This document shows positions 54,724-63,167 of a DNA stretch of 64,000 bases, piece by piece. Position 1 is the first letter of the stretch. Every line of letters begins with the position of its first letter. Source of the stretch: Ignavibacteria bacterium (GTDB lineage: Bacteria > Bacteroidota > Ignavibacteria > Tepidaquicellales > Tepidaquicellaceae); assembly GCA_016704345.1 (NCBI GenBank), contig JADJAH010000009.1:186001-250000 (forward strand), read 5' to 3'. Position numbers and translations under genes: made by a program. The notes under the pieces were generated by a model. The model saw nothing but the letters and a program-made list of their open reading frames with translations. It was not told the origin of the DNA and did no database searches.

Positions 54724-57700
54724 TCACGGTTGAATGACACTCACAAAATTCGCCGCATTGTTATCCGCCATCGCAAAGTCAGTTCCGTCAACGAAGTTGT
54801 CGCCGGTAAGATCTGTCACAACATATCCGCCAACAAAGTTTGATGCGTCATTATCTATTGCGCTTACATCTGTTGCGTCAACAGTTCCATCCTGATCGAT
54901 ATCACCCGAGTACATCCCATACCGAAATTGTGCAAGGTATTTCAGATTGTTTCCGTAAGCAGAATAGGAACCAAAAGTCATTGAGTAAAGCGTAGGTGTC
55001 CATGAGGTGAAATACTCATCATACGAACTCCATGTCTCTATACAATTCCTGTGCTTCACGGAGAAATAAAAATATCCGGGTGAGGAATTCCGGAAAGAAA
55101 AATTACCTTTGAAAGTCAGAGAATCAATTACAGATTTGGCAGAGTCCATGATAGCATAAGGTGATGTGTTCGAGCGAAGATAGACCGTAACAGTATCTCT
55201 CATATTTAGGCGGTCAGATGTATTGTAGAATCCCTCCTGTATAACATCCAATTCCATTGTAGGTACGCCAACACAGCTGAATCCAAACGCATCGGATGAA
55301 GTCCAGTTTGATGAGCTTCCCTGCAGCGCAAAATTATTCAGAGTACCGTTGTACGAGTATGTGCTTGAATCATAAAGGATGGTTTCCGATGAGTTATTGT
55401 GATTGACATACCCCTGATTGAAATGATAGTTGGCAAGCAATCCCGGAATGCGGCCGTTCAATATGCAGAATGCCCGGTATTCTATTTCTTCATTGCTCAT
55501 GGCCCTGTTCCACAAACGAACCTCATCAAGCGAGCCGTTCATAAATTCACCACTTGCAATTGATCCTCCAAGTGTTCCTCCGGAAGTCAGCGCGGGAAGA
55601 TTTACATCTGCAGAATTTCTCTGATCAACCAAAATTCCATCAAGATAACTTCTGAATCCATTAGGTTTGTTTCTTTCCCAGGTAAATGAAACATGATGCC
55701 ATTCGCCGTCTGTGACACTTCCGCCAATCTGAATACCGCTGTCGAGTCCGCCGTCTGTCGAGATCACATGCTTTCCGTTGTGCCCGGATATTATAAATCC
55801 GTTTGAATTCTGAAGCCTGATTGCAGACTTCACATCTGTACCTTTAAACTTGTATTCAATTGTAATTCCGTTACCGCCGGTCAGTGAAGATGTTAAGGAA
55901 TCCGGAAGAGCAACATAATCATTGGAGCCGTCGAAGTTCAACGCGTAAGCAGGAACAAGCGGAGCAACAGGAACTTCTTTAGGCTTGAATCCCTCGAAGG
56001 GCAATGGATATTGTGAATTATAAAATCTCCACGGCCCGAGTTTTTGATACGGATTATTCACCTGGCTATATTGCAACCTTGCTCTCCAATGGTATTCTTC
56101 ATCCTGATTTAATCCGGAGGCATTTGAATTTACTATTGTACCATTAATTCCAAAATCCTGGAACACTGCTCCGCTTCCTGAACCGGAAGTGTTTGTGAGG
56201 GGGCTGAATGAATTCCCTCTTATCTTATGCTCATAAACAATCTTGCCGTCGGCTCTGCCAAACGGACTTCTTCCAAAAATTCCATACTTGACTTGTCCGT
56301 TAGCTTCAGACCAACCGCCAGTTCCTATAAGATCATTCGAGGAAGGCTTGTATTGATTTACAAACGAACTCTTTCCGGAAGATGAATTTCCGTTATACAA
56401 GAATGCATGTCCGCCGCTTGAGAAGTATGCTCCAATAACGACGTCGGAATATCCGTCGCCGTTAACATCGCCTGCAGATGCAATTGAACTGCCGAACCTC
56501 AACGTAGGCGCGTTTCCGAAATTGGCACTGAATGACAACGGCAAACCGTTCGAAGAACCATAGTAGCAATAAACATTTCCAAACGGATAAGGAGCACTTA
56601 CAATCACATCAGAATATCCGTCGCCGTTCACATCACCTGCAGATGAAACACATCCGCCGAATTCATGACTGAAGCTCTGCACCGGAGCCTGAACAAACCA
56701 CTCAGGATACAGGGGATTCAACCCTGTTGATGAACCGTAAAAACAAGCAGCCGCACCAACCTCTCTGGGAAACAGGTAGTATTTGTTAAGACCTATCAGC
56801 ACATCGCTGTATCCGTCTCCGTTTACATCACCCGCGCATGCAACACTTATCCCGAACTTCGGCCGGTAACTGGATTCCTGATATTGCCAGTTGGCGGAGT
56901 TTGATAGTCCTGAAGATGATCCATGATATACGAAAGCAGATCCGTTAGGAGATCCAAAATATGAGTCGTTAGGCGCTCCCACGACTACATCAGCATGACC
57001 GTCGCCATTGACATCACCGGCGCTTGAGACACTGTAACCATACCATGAAGCCGATGTTCCAACGGCTGACCAATTAGCATTTGATGAAAGACCATTTTCC
57101 GATCCGTAGAATGAATATGCCGCACCGCTAAATGAGTTCAGACCCCAAGCGCCAACTACTATGTCACTGTATCCGTCACCATTAACATCGCCGGCACTTG
57201 CAACTGATGTGCCGAAGTTGTCTTGTGAGACTGCTGATGACTTTGTCCATGAAGGCGTTGAACTAATTCCTGAAGGCGAACCATAGTATATCTCTACGCC
57301 TCCGAATGCACTCACGGCAAAAACTCCTGTGGTTATGCCCACGGCAACATCAGAGTATCCGTCACCGTTCACATCTCCGGCGGAGGCAACGCATCTTCCA
57401 ATCCTGTAGATACTGGCGCCCGAGTTTGTTCCGGTCTTAACAAAACTTGGGATAGATGGTAAGTTGTTTGCCGAACCATGAAAGATGAAAAACTTGCCGA
57501 CTGTTGCTGCCCCGTTGTTATAATCCGGTGCGCCAATTATCACATCACTGTATCCGTCACCGTTAATGTCACCGGCGCTTGCAACTGACCATCCGAAACT
57601 TCCGCCCGGATCATTGTATGTCCAGTTATATGTTGAAGGAAATCCTGAAGGTGAACCGTTGTAAACAAATGCTTTGGGAGAATATCCGCAAACAAGCACA

Positions 57701-59730
57701 TCACTGTAACCGTCACCGTTCACATCTCCTGCAGTTCTTACATTAAATCCCAATGAATTTGTTGAACCGTCACTGCTAACCGACCAGACACTATTCGCGG
57801 AAAGTCCTGCCGGCGATCCGGAATAGGCAAACGCCTGTCCTGTATTGCCGGGAGCACCGACAAGAATTTCCGAATATCCGTCACCGTCTACATCTCCGGC
57901 TGTTGAAACGCTGTAACCGAATCCCGAATTTGAAGCGCCGCTTGCTTGCCAGTCCGGAGAAGTTGACATGCCGGATGCTGATCCGTGATATACAAATACT
58001 TTTCCGGAATCGGGTGCACCCACAACAACATCGCTGTATCCGTCACCATTAACATCTCCCGCAGTATATACAGAGAATCCGAATTTGTATCCTGCCTGAT
58101 CACCGGTTGCAAACCAATCCGGTGATGATGACAGACCTGTTGCAGATCCATGATAAAGATAAGTCGCGCCTCTGAGTGATCCTCCGGAAGAATAATTTGG
58201 CGCACCAATGACAACGTCTGAATATCCGTCACCGTTTACATCTCCGGCTGTGCAAACACTGTTTCCGAAATTCTCAAAATAGAATGTGCCGTTTTCCTGC
58301 CATGCGGGAGGAGAAGATAAACCTGATGCCGAGCCGAGATACAGATAAGCTCCACCGAGTATTGTGGAGGCGGAGTCAAGTGTTCCGTACGCTGTAGTTA
58401 AAACCACATCGCTGTATCCGTCACCATTCACATCGCCTGCAGTTGACACTGCGCGCCCGAGATCGGTCGAACTTCCGACGGCTGTCCAGTTTGGACTTGC
58501 CGGCAACCCGGATGCTGAGCCGTAATAAACCAAGGCTCTTCCTTTGCTAACACTCGCTTCTTTGTAACCGGGTTCTCCGATGATTACGTCGCTGTAACCA
58601 TCGCCGTTCACATCGCCTGCGGTGGAAATGGAGTTGCCATATGCTGAACTTTGATTAGCTCCGATGCTTGTCCATGCCGGTGTAGATGAAAGTCCGGTTG
58701 ATGAACCCAGGAACAAATATACTTTACCGTCATTTGTAAAATTAGTTGTAGTCTCCTTAGCGCCTACAATCACATCTCCGTAACCGTCTCCGTTTACATC
58801 TCCCGCAGGTGAACATGCGGAACCGAAACTATATCCGAAATTCACAACCCAGTTTGGCGAAGTTGAAAGCGGATCAATCGTAATTGGATATTCAGCTTCA
58901 TCATCGTTCACAACAATTGAGAATTGCCTGCCCTTATGGGAAGGAGAGTTTGAGATTGCAAATTGTCTTCCCTTCTGAAAATATGCTCTCAGAATTTTGC
59001 CGTTCGCGTCCCATACTTTGAGAGCAGAGTACTTCATCATTTCTTCTCCGTCTTCATTTTTAAAAATCAATGCATCCGCACCAATGATCATCGTCAATTC
59101 TGTCTCAGCCGAAATATCGAGTTTCAGCTTCTCTTCGCCTTCAGGCTTCTGCTTGATGATGAAATCCTGGCGCATGCCTTCTTCGGAGTTCGTATAGTCA
59201 ATTCTTATATTCTCATTCTCTATCCATATCTTGTTGCCAGCCGCCTGAAGTCTTTCGTCTTCAATTTCTAATTTCTCATTTTTAATTTTTAATTTTACTT
59301 CCCACTCATCAACAGTTTCATAATCTTTCTCACTCTCAGCAAGTGTTCGGTTGCTTTCATCAAACTTTGGAATCTTAATAAGCATGTTCTTCGCAGTGAA
59401 ACCATCTTTATCGTACTTAAACATTATGTTATTCTTTCTGTTGGGAGATTTATAACTGCCGGTACTTTCATCAATGCTGATGTTGTATTCTTCCGCTTTA
59501 ATTTTCTCAAGAACAGAATTCTGCCAATTCGCATCAATGTCTTCTTGAGACTGACCATCATTAGTAAATTCCGATCCTAAATTTTCACCGAAGCGTGGCG
59601 GCTCCGGACAGACTAATCTGTCAGAAGTTATCCGCCCGCTTACGGGGAGATTCTCTGTCTCCGTAAAGTTGTTGATAACTGCAATTGTGGTCAGAACAAT
59701 GAACAAAAGAAGATTTGTTTTAAAAAACAT
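54724..59730 (-). CDS. Very large secreted FG-GAP/LamG protein with dockerin-like tail
   Basis: A 1,668-residue exported protein. Residues 1-20 are a signal peptide. Residues ~30-290 form a charged beta-rich N-domain. Residues ~295-1115 carry fourteen FG-GAP repeats with Ca loops (AGDVNGDGYSDV) and 'YGSxxGLSSxPxW' linkers, probably two integrin-type seven-bladed propellers. Residues ~1265-1440 are a LamG/concanavalin-like domain (ALNFDGSNDYVALPDSL, DGEWHHVSFTWERN, SLDEVRLWNRAMSNEEI). The last ~150 residues are the shared beta module (MRDTVTVYLRSNTSPYA, KHRNCIETWSS) plus two Ca loops (GDIDQDGTVD, DLTGDNFVDG). It is likely a cell-surface adhesin or matrix protein. The 3' ~200 bp closely resembles the 3' end of the disrupted FG-GAP gene. 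Confidence 0.88.
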   Translation of the reverse strand: MFFKTNLLLFIVLTTIAVINNFTETENLPVSGRITSDRLVCPEPPRFGENLGSEFTNDGQSQEDIDANWQNSVLEKIKAEEYNISIDESTGSYKSPNRKNNIMFKYDKDGFTAKNMLIKIPKFDESNRTLAESEKDYETVDEWEVKLKIKNEKLEIEDERLQAAGNKIWIENENIRIDYTNSEEGMRQDFIIKQKPEGEEKLKLDISAETELTMIIGADALIFKNEDGEEMMKYSALKVWDANGKILRAYFQKGRQFAISNSPSHKGRQFSIVVNDDEAEYPITIDPLSTSPNWVVNFGYSFGSACSPAGDVNGDGYGDVIVGAKETTTNFTNDGKVYLFLGSSTGLSSTPAWTSIGANQSSAYGNSISTAGDVNGDGYSDVIIGEPGYKEASVSKGRALVYYGSASGLPASPNWTAVGSSTDLGRAVSTAGDVNGDGYSDVVLTTAYGTLDSASTILGGAYLYLGSASGLSSPPAWQENGTFYFENFGNSVCTAGDVNGDGYSDVVIGAPNYSSGGSLRGATYLYHGSATGLSSSPDWFATGDQAGYKFGFSVYTAGDVNGDGYSDVVVGAPDSGKVFVYHGSASGMSTSPDWQASGASNSGFGYSVSTAGDVDGDGYSEILVGAPGNTGQAFAYSGSPAGLSANSVWSVSSDGSTNSLGFNVRTAGDVNGDGYSDVLVCGYSPKAFVYNGSPSGFPSTYNWTYNDPGGSFGWSVASAGDINGDGYSDVIIGAPDYNNGAATVGKFFIFHGSANNLPSIPSFVKTGTNSGASIYRIGRCVASAGDVNGDGYSDVAVGITTGVFAVSAFGGVEIYYGSPSGISSTPSWTKSSAVSQDNFGTSVASAGDVNGDGYSDIVVGAWGLNSFSGAAYSFYGSENGLSSNANWSAVGTSASWYGYSVSSAGDVNGDGHADVVVGAPNDSYFGSPNGSAFVYHGSSSGLSNSANWQYQESSYRPKFGISVACAGDVNGDGYSDVLIGLNKYYLFPREVGAAACFYGSSTGLNPLYPEWFVQAPVQSFSHEFGGCVSSAGDVNGDGYSDVIVSAPYPFGNVYCYYGSSNGLPLSFSANFGNAPTLRFGSSIASAGDVNGDGYSDVVIGAYFSSGGHAFLYNGNSSSGKSSFVNQYKPSSNDLIGTGGWSEANGQVKYGIFGRSPFGRADGKIVYEHKIRGNSFSPLTNTSGSGSGAVFQDFGINGTIVNSNASGLNQDEEYHWRARLQYSQVNNPYQKLGPWRFYNSQYPLPFEGFKPKEVPVAPLVPAYALNFDGSNDYVALPDSLTSSLTGGNGITIEYKFKGTDVKSAIRLQNSNGFIISGHNGKHVISTDGGLDSGIQIGGSVTDGEWHHVSFTWERNKPNGFRSYLDGILVDQRNSADVNLPALTSGGTLGGSIASGEFMNGSLDEVRLWNRAMSNEEIEYRAFCILNGRIPGLLANYHFNQGYVNHNNSSETILYDSSTYSYNGTLNNFALQGSSSNWTSSDAFGFSCVGVPTMELDVIQEGFYNTSDRLNMRDTVTVYLRSNTSPYAIMDSAKSVIDSLTFKGNFSFRNSSPGYFYFSVKHRNCIETWSSYDEYFTSWTPTLYSMTFGSYSAYGNNLKYLAQFRYGMYSGDIDQDGTVDATDVSAIDNDASNFVGGYVVTDLTGDNFVDGTDFAMADNNAANFVSVIQP
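59263..59297. repeat. Heptanucleotide repeat inside the FG-GAP coding sequence
   Basis: Exactly five 7-bp units (aatttct, aatttct, cattttt, aattttt, aatttta) lie within the reading frame and encode KLKIKNEKLEIE around residue 150. 35 bp is not a multiple of three, so the frame is maintained only with flanking sequence. Confidence 0.75.
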
Positions 59731-59900
59731 AACTACCCCCGTAATTATTTGTTAAAAAATTTTAGCAAAGATAGTGATAAGGCATAGTTTCAGCAAAGAG
59801 ATTTTTATTTTAAAGTAACAGAACCAATTCTGAGGATTTAACCAAAAGTCCTTTTTTAGCACATAAACAACATTTTTTCGGATTGGAAGTTACAGTAAAA

Positions 59901-60085
59901 ATCCGGGGAGAAACCTTAAATCCGGGGAGAAACCTTAAATCCGGGGAGAAACCTTAAATCCGGGGAGAAACCTTAAATCCGGGGAGAAACCTTAAATCCG
60001 GGGAGAAACCTTAAATCCGGGGAGAAACCTTAAATCCGGGGAGAAACCTTAAATCCGGGGAGAAACCTTAAATCCGGGGAGAAAG
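59901..60085. repeat. Perfect 19-bp tandem array (nine full units and a partial tenth)
   Basis: The unit atccggggagaaaccttaa is repeated without a single change at strict 19-bp spacing, ending atccggggagaaag. It lies 170 bp upstream of the large FG-GAP gene start and 22 bp after the stop of the EamA gene. It has no spacers, so it is not a CRISPR array. Identical copies imply recent expansion. The remaining gap, 59731-59900, shows nothing else. Confidence 0.95.
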
Positions 60086-60106
60086 CCGAAAAACTTGATA
60101 GAGAAT

Positions 60107-60997
60107 TCAATGCCAATTCGGTTTTAGCTCTTCATTATCTTTGGTATGCATAACAATTGCCAGAATTCCTCCGACAATGACAAGAATGATACCGAGCAAG
60201 GAAAGCATGTTAGGAACATGGCCGAATATGATCCAGTCGAGAATGCCGGTAAACACCACCACCGAAAAATTGAGCGGAGCAAGTTTCACTGCGGGCAGGA
60301 GTCCGTATGCATACTCTAGAAAGAAAAGATAGCACACGAACATCACACCGGATATCACAGCGTAAGACCAAATTATCAGATAGGGGTTTGACCAGTTTAG
60401 CAGCGCAAGGGGAAGGAAAATAATTACCGAGATAAGTGAGTAATAAAAAATTATCGAAATGAATGACTCGGTCTTCGAGAGAATTCCCAATGCCACATAT
60501 GCGATTGCTAAAGAGATTCCCGATCCCAAGCCGAATAGGTCTCCCGGCTTCAGAAAATCATCTGCTGACGGATCTAGTATAAACACAATTCCGAGAAATC
60601 CAATGGCTATGCCCCACCATATCTTCTCGTCAATTTTAGTCTTAAGCCACATTAAAGTTACTATCGGTATGAATATAGGAGCGGAATTATTCAGAAGTGA
60701 TGCGTTGACAAGAGGTATCTTAGAAATCGCCACCGTAAAAAGTGAGAATGCCAGTACTCCCGTCACGCCCCTTACTATATGGTATTTAAGTTTAGATGTT
60801 TTAAGATCTGTGAACCTGTTTCTGGCTGCAAGAATTGTAATTAAGATAAAGCTCGTAAGAAACTGTATGAAGACGATCCACTCTACTGAAGCTCCTGACC
60901 GAAGCTCGAGTTTAACGAAAACACTTATGGACGCAAGCATAAGGAATCCAAGAAGAGTTGAAACAACTGCTTTAGTTGTTTTGTCAATGTCAGTCAT
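60107..60997 (-). CDS. EamA/DMT-family transporter
   Basis: A 296-residue inner-membrane protein from ATG 60997 (MTDIDKTTKAVVSTLLGFLM) with ten helices in two EamA repeats. RGVTGVLAFSLFTVAISKIP and LVNASLLNNSAPIFIPIVTL are typical of the RhaT/EamA group. The upstream in-frame start at 61045 would add a non-conserved 16-residue leader. The substrate is unknown. It is the second DMT transporter in the window and clearly diverged from the one at 18.9 kb. Confidence 0.88.
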   Translation of the reverse strand: MTDIDKTTKAVVSTLLGFLMLASISVFVKLELRSGASVEWIVFIQFLTSFILITILAARNRFTDLKTSKLKYHIVRGVTGVLAFSLFTVAISKIPLVNASLLNNSAPIFIPIVTLMWLKTKIDEKIWWGIAIGFLGIVFILDPSADDFLKPGDLFGLGSGISLAIAYVALGILSKTESFISIIFYYSLISVIIFLPLALLNWSNPYLIIWSYAVISGVMFVCYLFFLEYAYGLLPAVKLAPLNFSVVVFTGILDWIIFGHVPNMLSLLGIILVIVGGILAIVMHTKDNEELKPNWH

Positions 60998-61277
60998 ATA
61001 TTCAAATATAATAATTCCGTCTACAAAATTGCCATACGGTTTCACGTACTCACAGAATTTTGCTCACTTGATACTGTTTGCAGTATGTAGAATTCCCAAT
61101 GCGACTTGACCATTACTTATGATCTTCAAAGACATTAGCTGATTGCCATATCCTCGGATACTCTTGGTAAATCAAGATGTCATGAGAGTTTCACATAAGA
61201 GTATTCAAATGAACTTCCCAAGGAGCACTATGAAAATTTGAGTTTCTGCAATGCAGATCTGCATCTGACTTAGCGGT

Positions 61278-62003
61278 TCAAGCCGTCAATTCTTTTTCCA
61301 TCTCCATGGACTTTGGAAAGAGAATGTTGTTCTCCAAATGTATGTGCAAGTGCAAATCGCTTTCAAACTCTTTAAGCAATGAGAATGCAACTCTGTAAGT
61401 GGTACAAGCATCTGAAGGAGGATTATAATGGTCGCTAAGTTCTGCAATCTTCCTGAATCTGTCTCCCTCCACTTCATGCTCCTGCATCATCATCTTGATC
61501 GGATTTTGAACAGTGCCAAAAGCGGGACTTGAAAATTGATCGTTGTTGCCTCTTGATTGAACCATCTTCCTTACATAAGGAAACAGAACCAGCTCTTCTT
61601 TTTTCATGTGGGCAGTTAATTCCTGAGACGATGCCAAGAACTCATCTCTGATCTCAAATAACTCGGGATGATTGCTTCCATGAACTTTGCATAATTTATC
61701 AAGAAATTGATTCAAAGGCGGAATGGATTTCTCAACATAACTGTGATGTTGTTTTTCGATATAGTCTGCAAGCAGATCCAAAGGCCAAGATTTAAAATCT
61801 ACTACCTGATTGGACTCAAGATTTGATACATTGGATAATTCAGAAAGTAACTCATCTGTATTGATCTTCTTATTTTCACATACTTCTTCAATAGATCTTC
61901 CGCCCTTGCAGCAAAAATCAATTCCGTATTTTTGAAATACTGTTGCAGTGCGATAATCATTCGCTACGAATGAACCAACGCTTGGGGATTCTGTTGTTTT
62001 CAA
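61278..62003 (-). CDS. ric: Iron-sulfur cluster repair di-iron protein (Ric/ScdA/YtfE)
   Basis: A 241-residue cytoplasmic protein that restores Fe-S clusters damaged by nitric oxide or peroxide. The N-terminal ScdA domain has VGSFVANDYRTATVFQKYGI then DFCCKGGRSIEE. The hemerythrin-like domain supplies the di-iron ligands in QHHSYVEK, HGSNHPELFEI, HMKKEELVLFPYV, QEHEVEGDRF and LHLHIHLENNILFP. The length is normal. It is the third gene of an Rrf2-cupin-ric operon (12-bp gap to the cupin gene). Confidence 0.94.
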   Translation of the reverse strand: MKTTESPSVGSFVANDYRTATVFQKYGIDFCCKGGRSIEEVCENKKINTDELLSELSNVSNLESNQVVDFKSWPLDLLADYIEKQHHSYVEKSIPPLNQFLDKLCKVHGSNHPELFEIRDEFLASSQELTAHMKKEELVLFPYVRKMVQSRGNNDQFSSPAFGTVQNPIKMMMQEHEVEGDRFRKIAELSDHYNPPSDACTTYRVAFSLLKEFESDLHLHIHLENNILFPKSMEMEKELTA

Positions 62004-62015
62004 TTTATCTTTTTA

Positions 62016-62315
62016 TTATTTGTTTAGAAATTTTATTTCTGAGTCAATTGCCATAATTACATTTGCTTCGAATTCATTCAGTATAGCCAATGTGTGCGGT
62101 TCTTCCGCGGGTATGATGACCAACTGACCCGCCCGCAAATGTATTTCTTTCTCTTTCAAATTCAGAACTGCTTCTCCCCTGATTACTGAAAGTATTGCTT
62201 CTCCGGTACTGAAATGCGATGCCATTGCGGAGCCTTTAGTTCCGGTTACATTAAGTATTTTGAATTCTTTTCCTGACTCATGAATTCTTACTTTTGGCGT
62301 CGCCTGTGTTTCCAT
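62016..62315 (-). CDS. Small cupin protein
   Basis: A 99-residue single-domain cupin. The second cupin motif is visible in HLRAGQLVIIPAEEPHTL, and the first motif region (ASHFSTGEAILSVIRGEAVL) keeps one likely metal ligand (H). Such cupins often accompany Ric or Rrf2 genes. A role in metal or NO sensing is possible but unproven. It starts 1 bp after the Rrf2 gene ends, so the two are tightly coupled. Confidence 0.82.
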   Translation of the reverse strand: METQATPKVRIHESGKEFKILNVTGTKGSAMASHFSTGEAILSVIRGEAVLNLKEKEIHLRAGQLVIIPAEEPHTLAILNEFEANVIMAIDSEIKFLNK

Positions 62316-62316
62316 T

Positions 62317-62754
62317 TTATTTTTGTTTTAAGAAAGTTATACCGTTGCTGATGTCTTCGGACAAATCAAGCAGTGACGTGCTTTCCAACATTTCACGTAG
62401 CTCTTCTCTTATTGCTTTAAACTTGTAGTGAAGTGCACACGGTTTGTTTTCATTGCAGTCCCGAAATCCCAATCCGCAGCTCTTATAAATTGAATCGCCG
62501 TCAATGGCAGTGACAATCTGACTCAGTTTTATCTTCGAGGCTTTGGATCTTTCAATTGCAAATCCGCCTGTTGGCCCCTTTGAAGAATCTATGATCTTGC
62601 TCTTAACAAGTTTTTGCAAGATCTTAGCTGTAAACGAAATGGGCGAATCTATCTTGCTTGAAATGTCACTGAGGCTGACCTTTGTTTTCCTTGCGGTTTC
62701 AGTAGCGATAAATAATGTTGCCTTAATTCCGTACTCGCAGGCTTTTGAAAACAT
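62317..62754 (-). CDS. Rrf2-family transcriptional regulator (NsrR/IscR-like)
   Basis: A 145-residue winged-helix regulator. MFSKACEYGIKATLFIATET and GPTGGFAIERSKASKIKL (wing) are family blocks. Three cysteines in CGLGFRDCNENKPCALHYKF are spaced as in [Fe-S]-binding members that sense nitric oxide or cluster status. It heads the operon with cupin and ric, and a palindromic operator candidate lies directly over its promoter, so autoregulation and derepression by NO are likely. Confidence 0.9.
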   Translation of the reverse strand: MFSKACEYGIKATLFIATETARKTKVSLSDISSKIDSPISFTAKILQKLVKSKIIDSSKGPTGGFAIERSKASKIKLSQIVTAIDGDSIYKSCGLGFRDCNENKPCALHYKFKAIREELREMLESTSLLDLSEDISNGITFLKQK

Positions 62755-62789
62755 TCTGTTTGATTTGTATGTGCAACCTAAGTAAAATA

Positions 62790-62817
62790 CAAATGTAAAT
62801 AAAGGACAAAATTGTCC
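62790..62817 (-). promoter_or_regulatory. Candidate promoter and operator of the Rrf2-cupin-ric operon
   Basis: On the minus strand TACATTTG (62797-62790) matches the TAnnTTTG -7 box, 36 bp before the ATG. Directly upstream, 62804-62817 is ggacaaaattgtcc, two perfect 6-bp inverted arms around 2 bp, suited to a dimeric repressor that would block the promoter. Confidence 0.45.
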
Positions 62818-63167
62818 GTTATTATTGCAAAAAACTTTGCCTGTGTTTCGTGATGCGAACTTTAGATTTCAAAATCTATATGGACATACTTTGCTTTTCT
62901 GCAAAGTGTGAAACACCATCTTGATTTAGTTTGACGGCTCTAGCAGTTGTTCGAATCTTAAATATGCTCAGAAAAGTTTCGCACCGATTAATATCAGCGC
63001 ATATCATCATGTGTGATAACAAAAGGAAGCGATTAGTAATTGATCAATAAGTTGCAGGTGCCGGTTTTGCACTGGTTGTTTCTATTGCCGGCAACTGCAG
63101 TTAGAGATGTCTCTATTTTGGATCTAAGAAGTCTTGTTGAGACAATTTCTCATTTGGAGATCTGTCA
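62818..63167. other. Intergenic region, nothing recognised
   Basis: 350 bp between the divergent-side operon promoter and the 3' end of the right-edge gene. No repeat, terminator or RNA feature that I can support. Confidence 0.5.

Noticed and set aside
59901..60085. CRISPR-like array
   Set aside because: The 19-bp units are directly adjacent and identical with no spacers, and no cas gene is in the window.
62940..62960. tRNA T-arm-like string gttcgaatct
   Set aside because: No acceptor stem, anticodon arm or D-arm can be placed around it.
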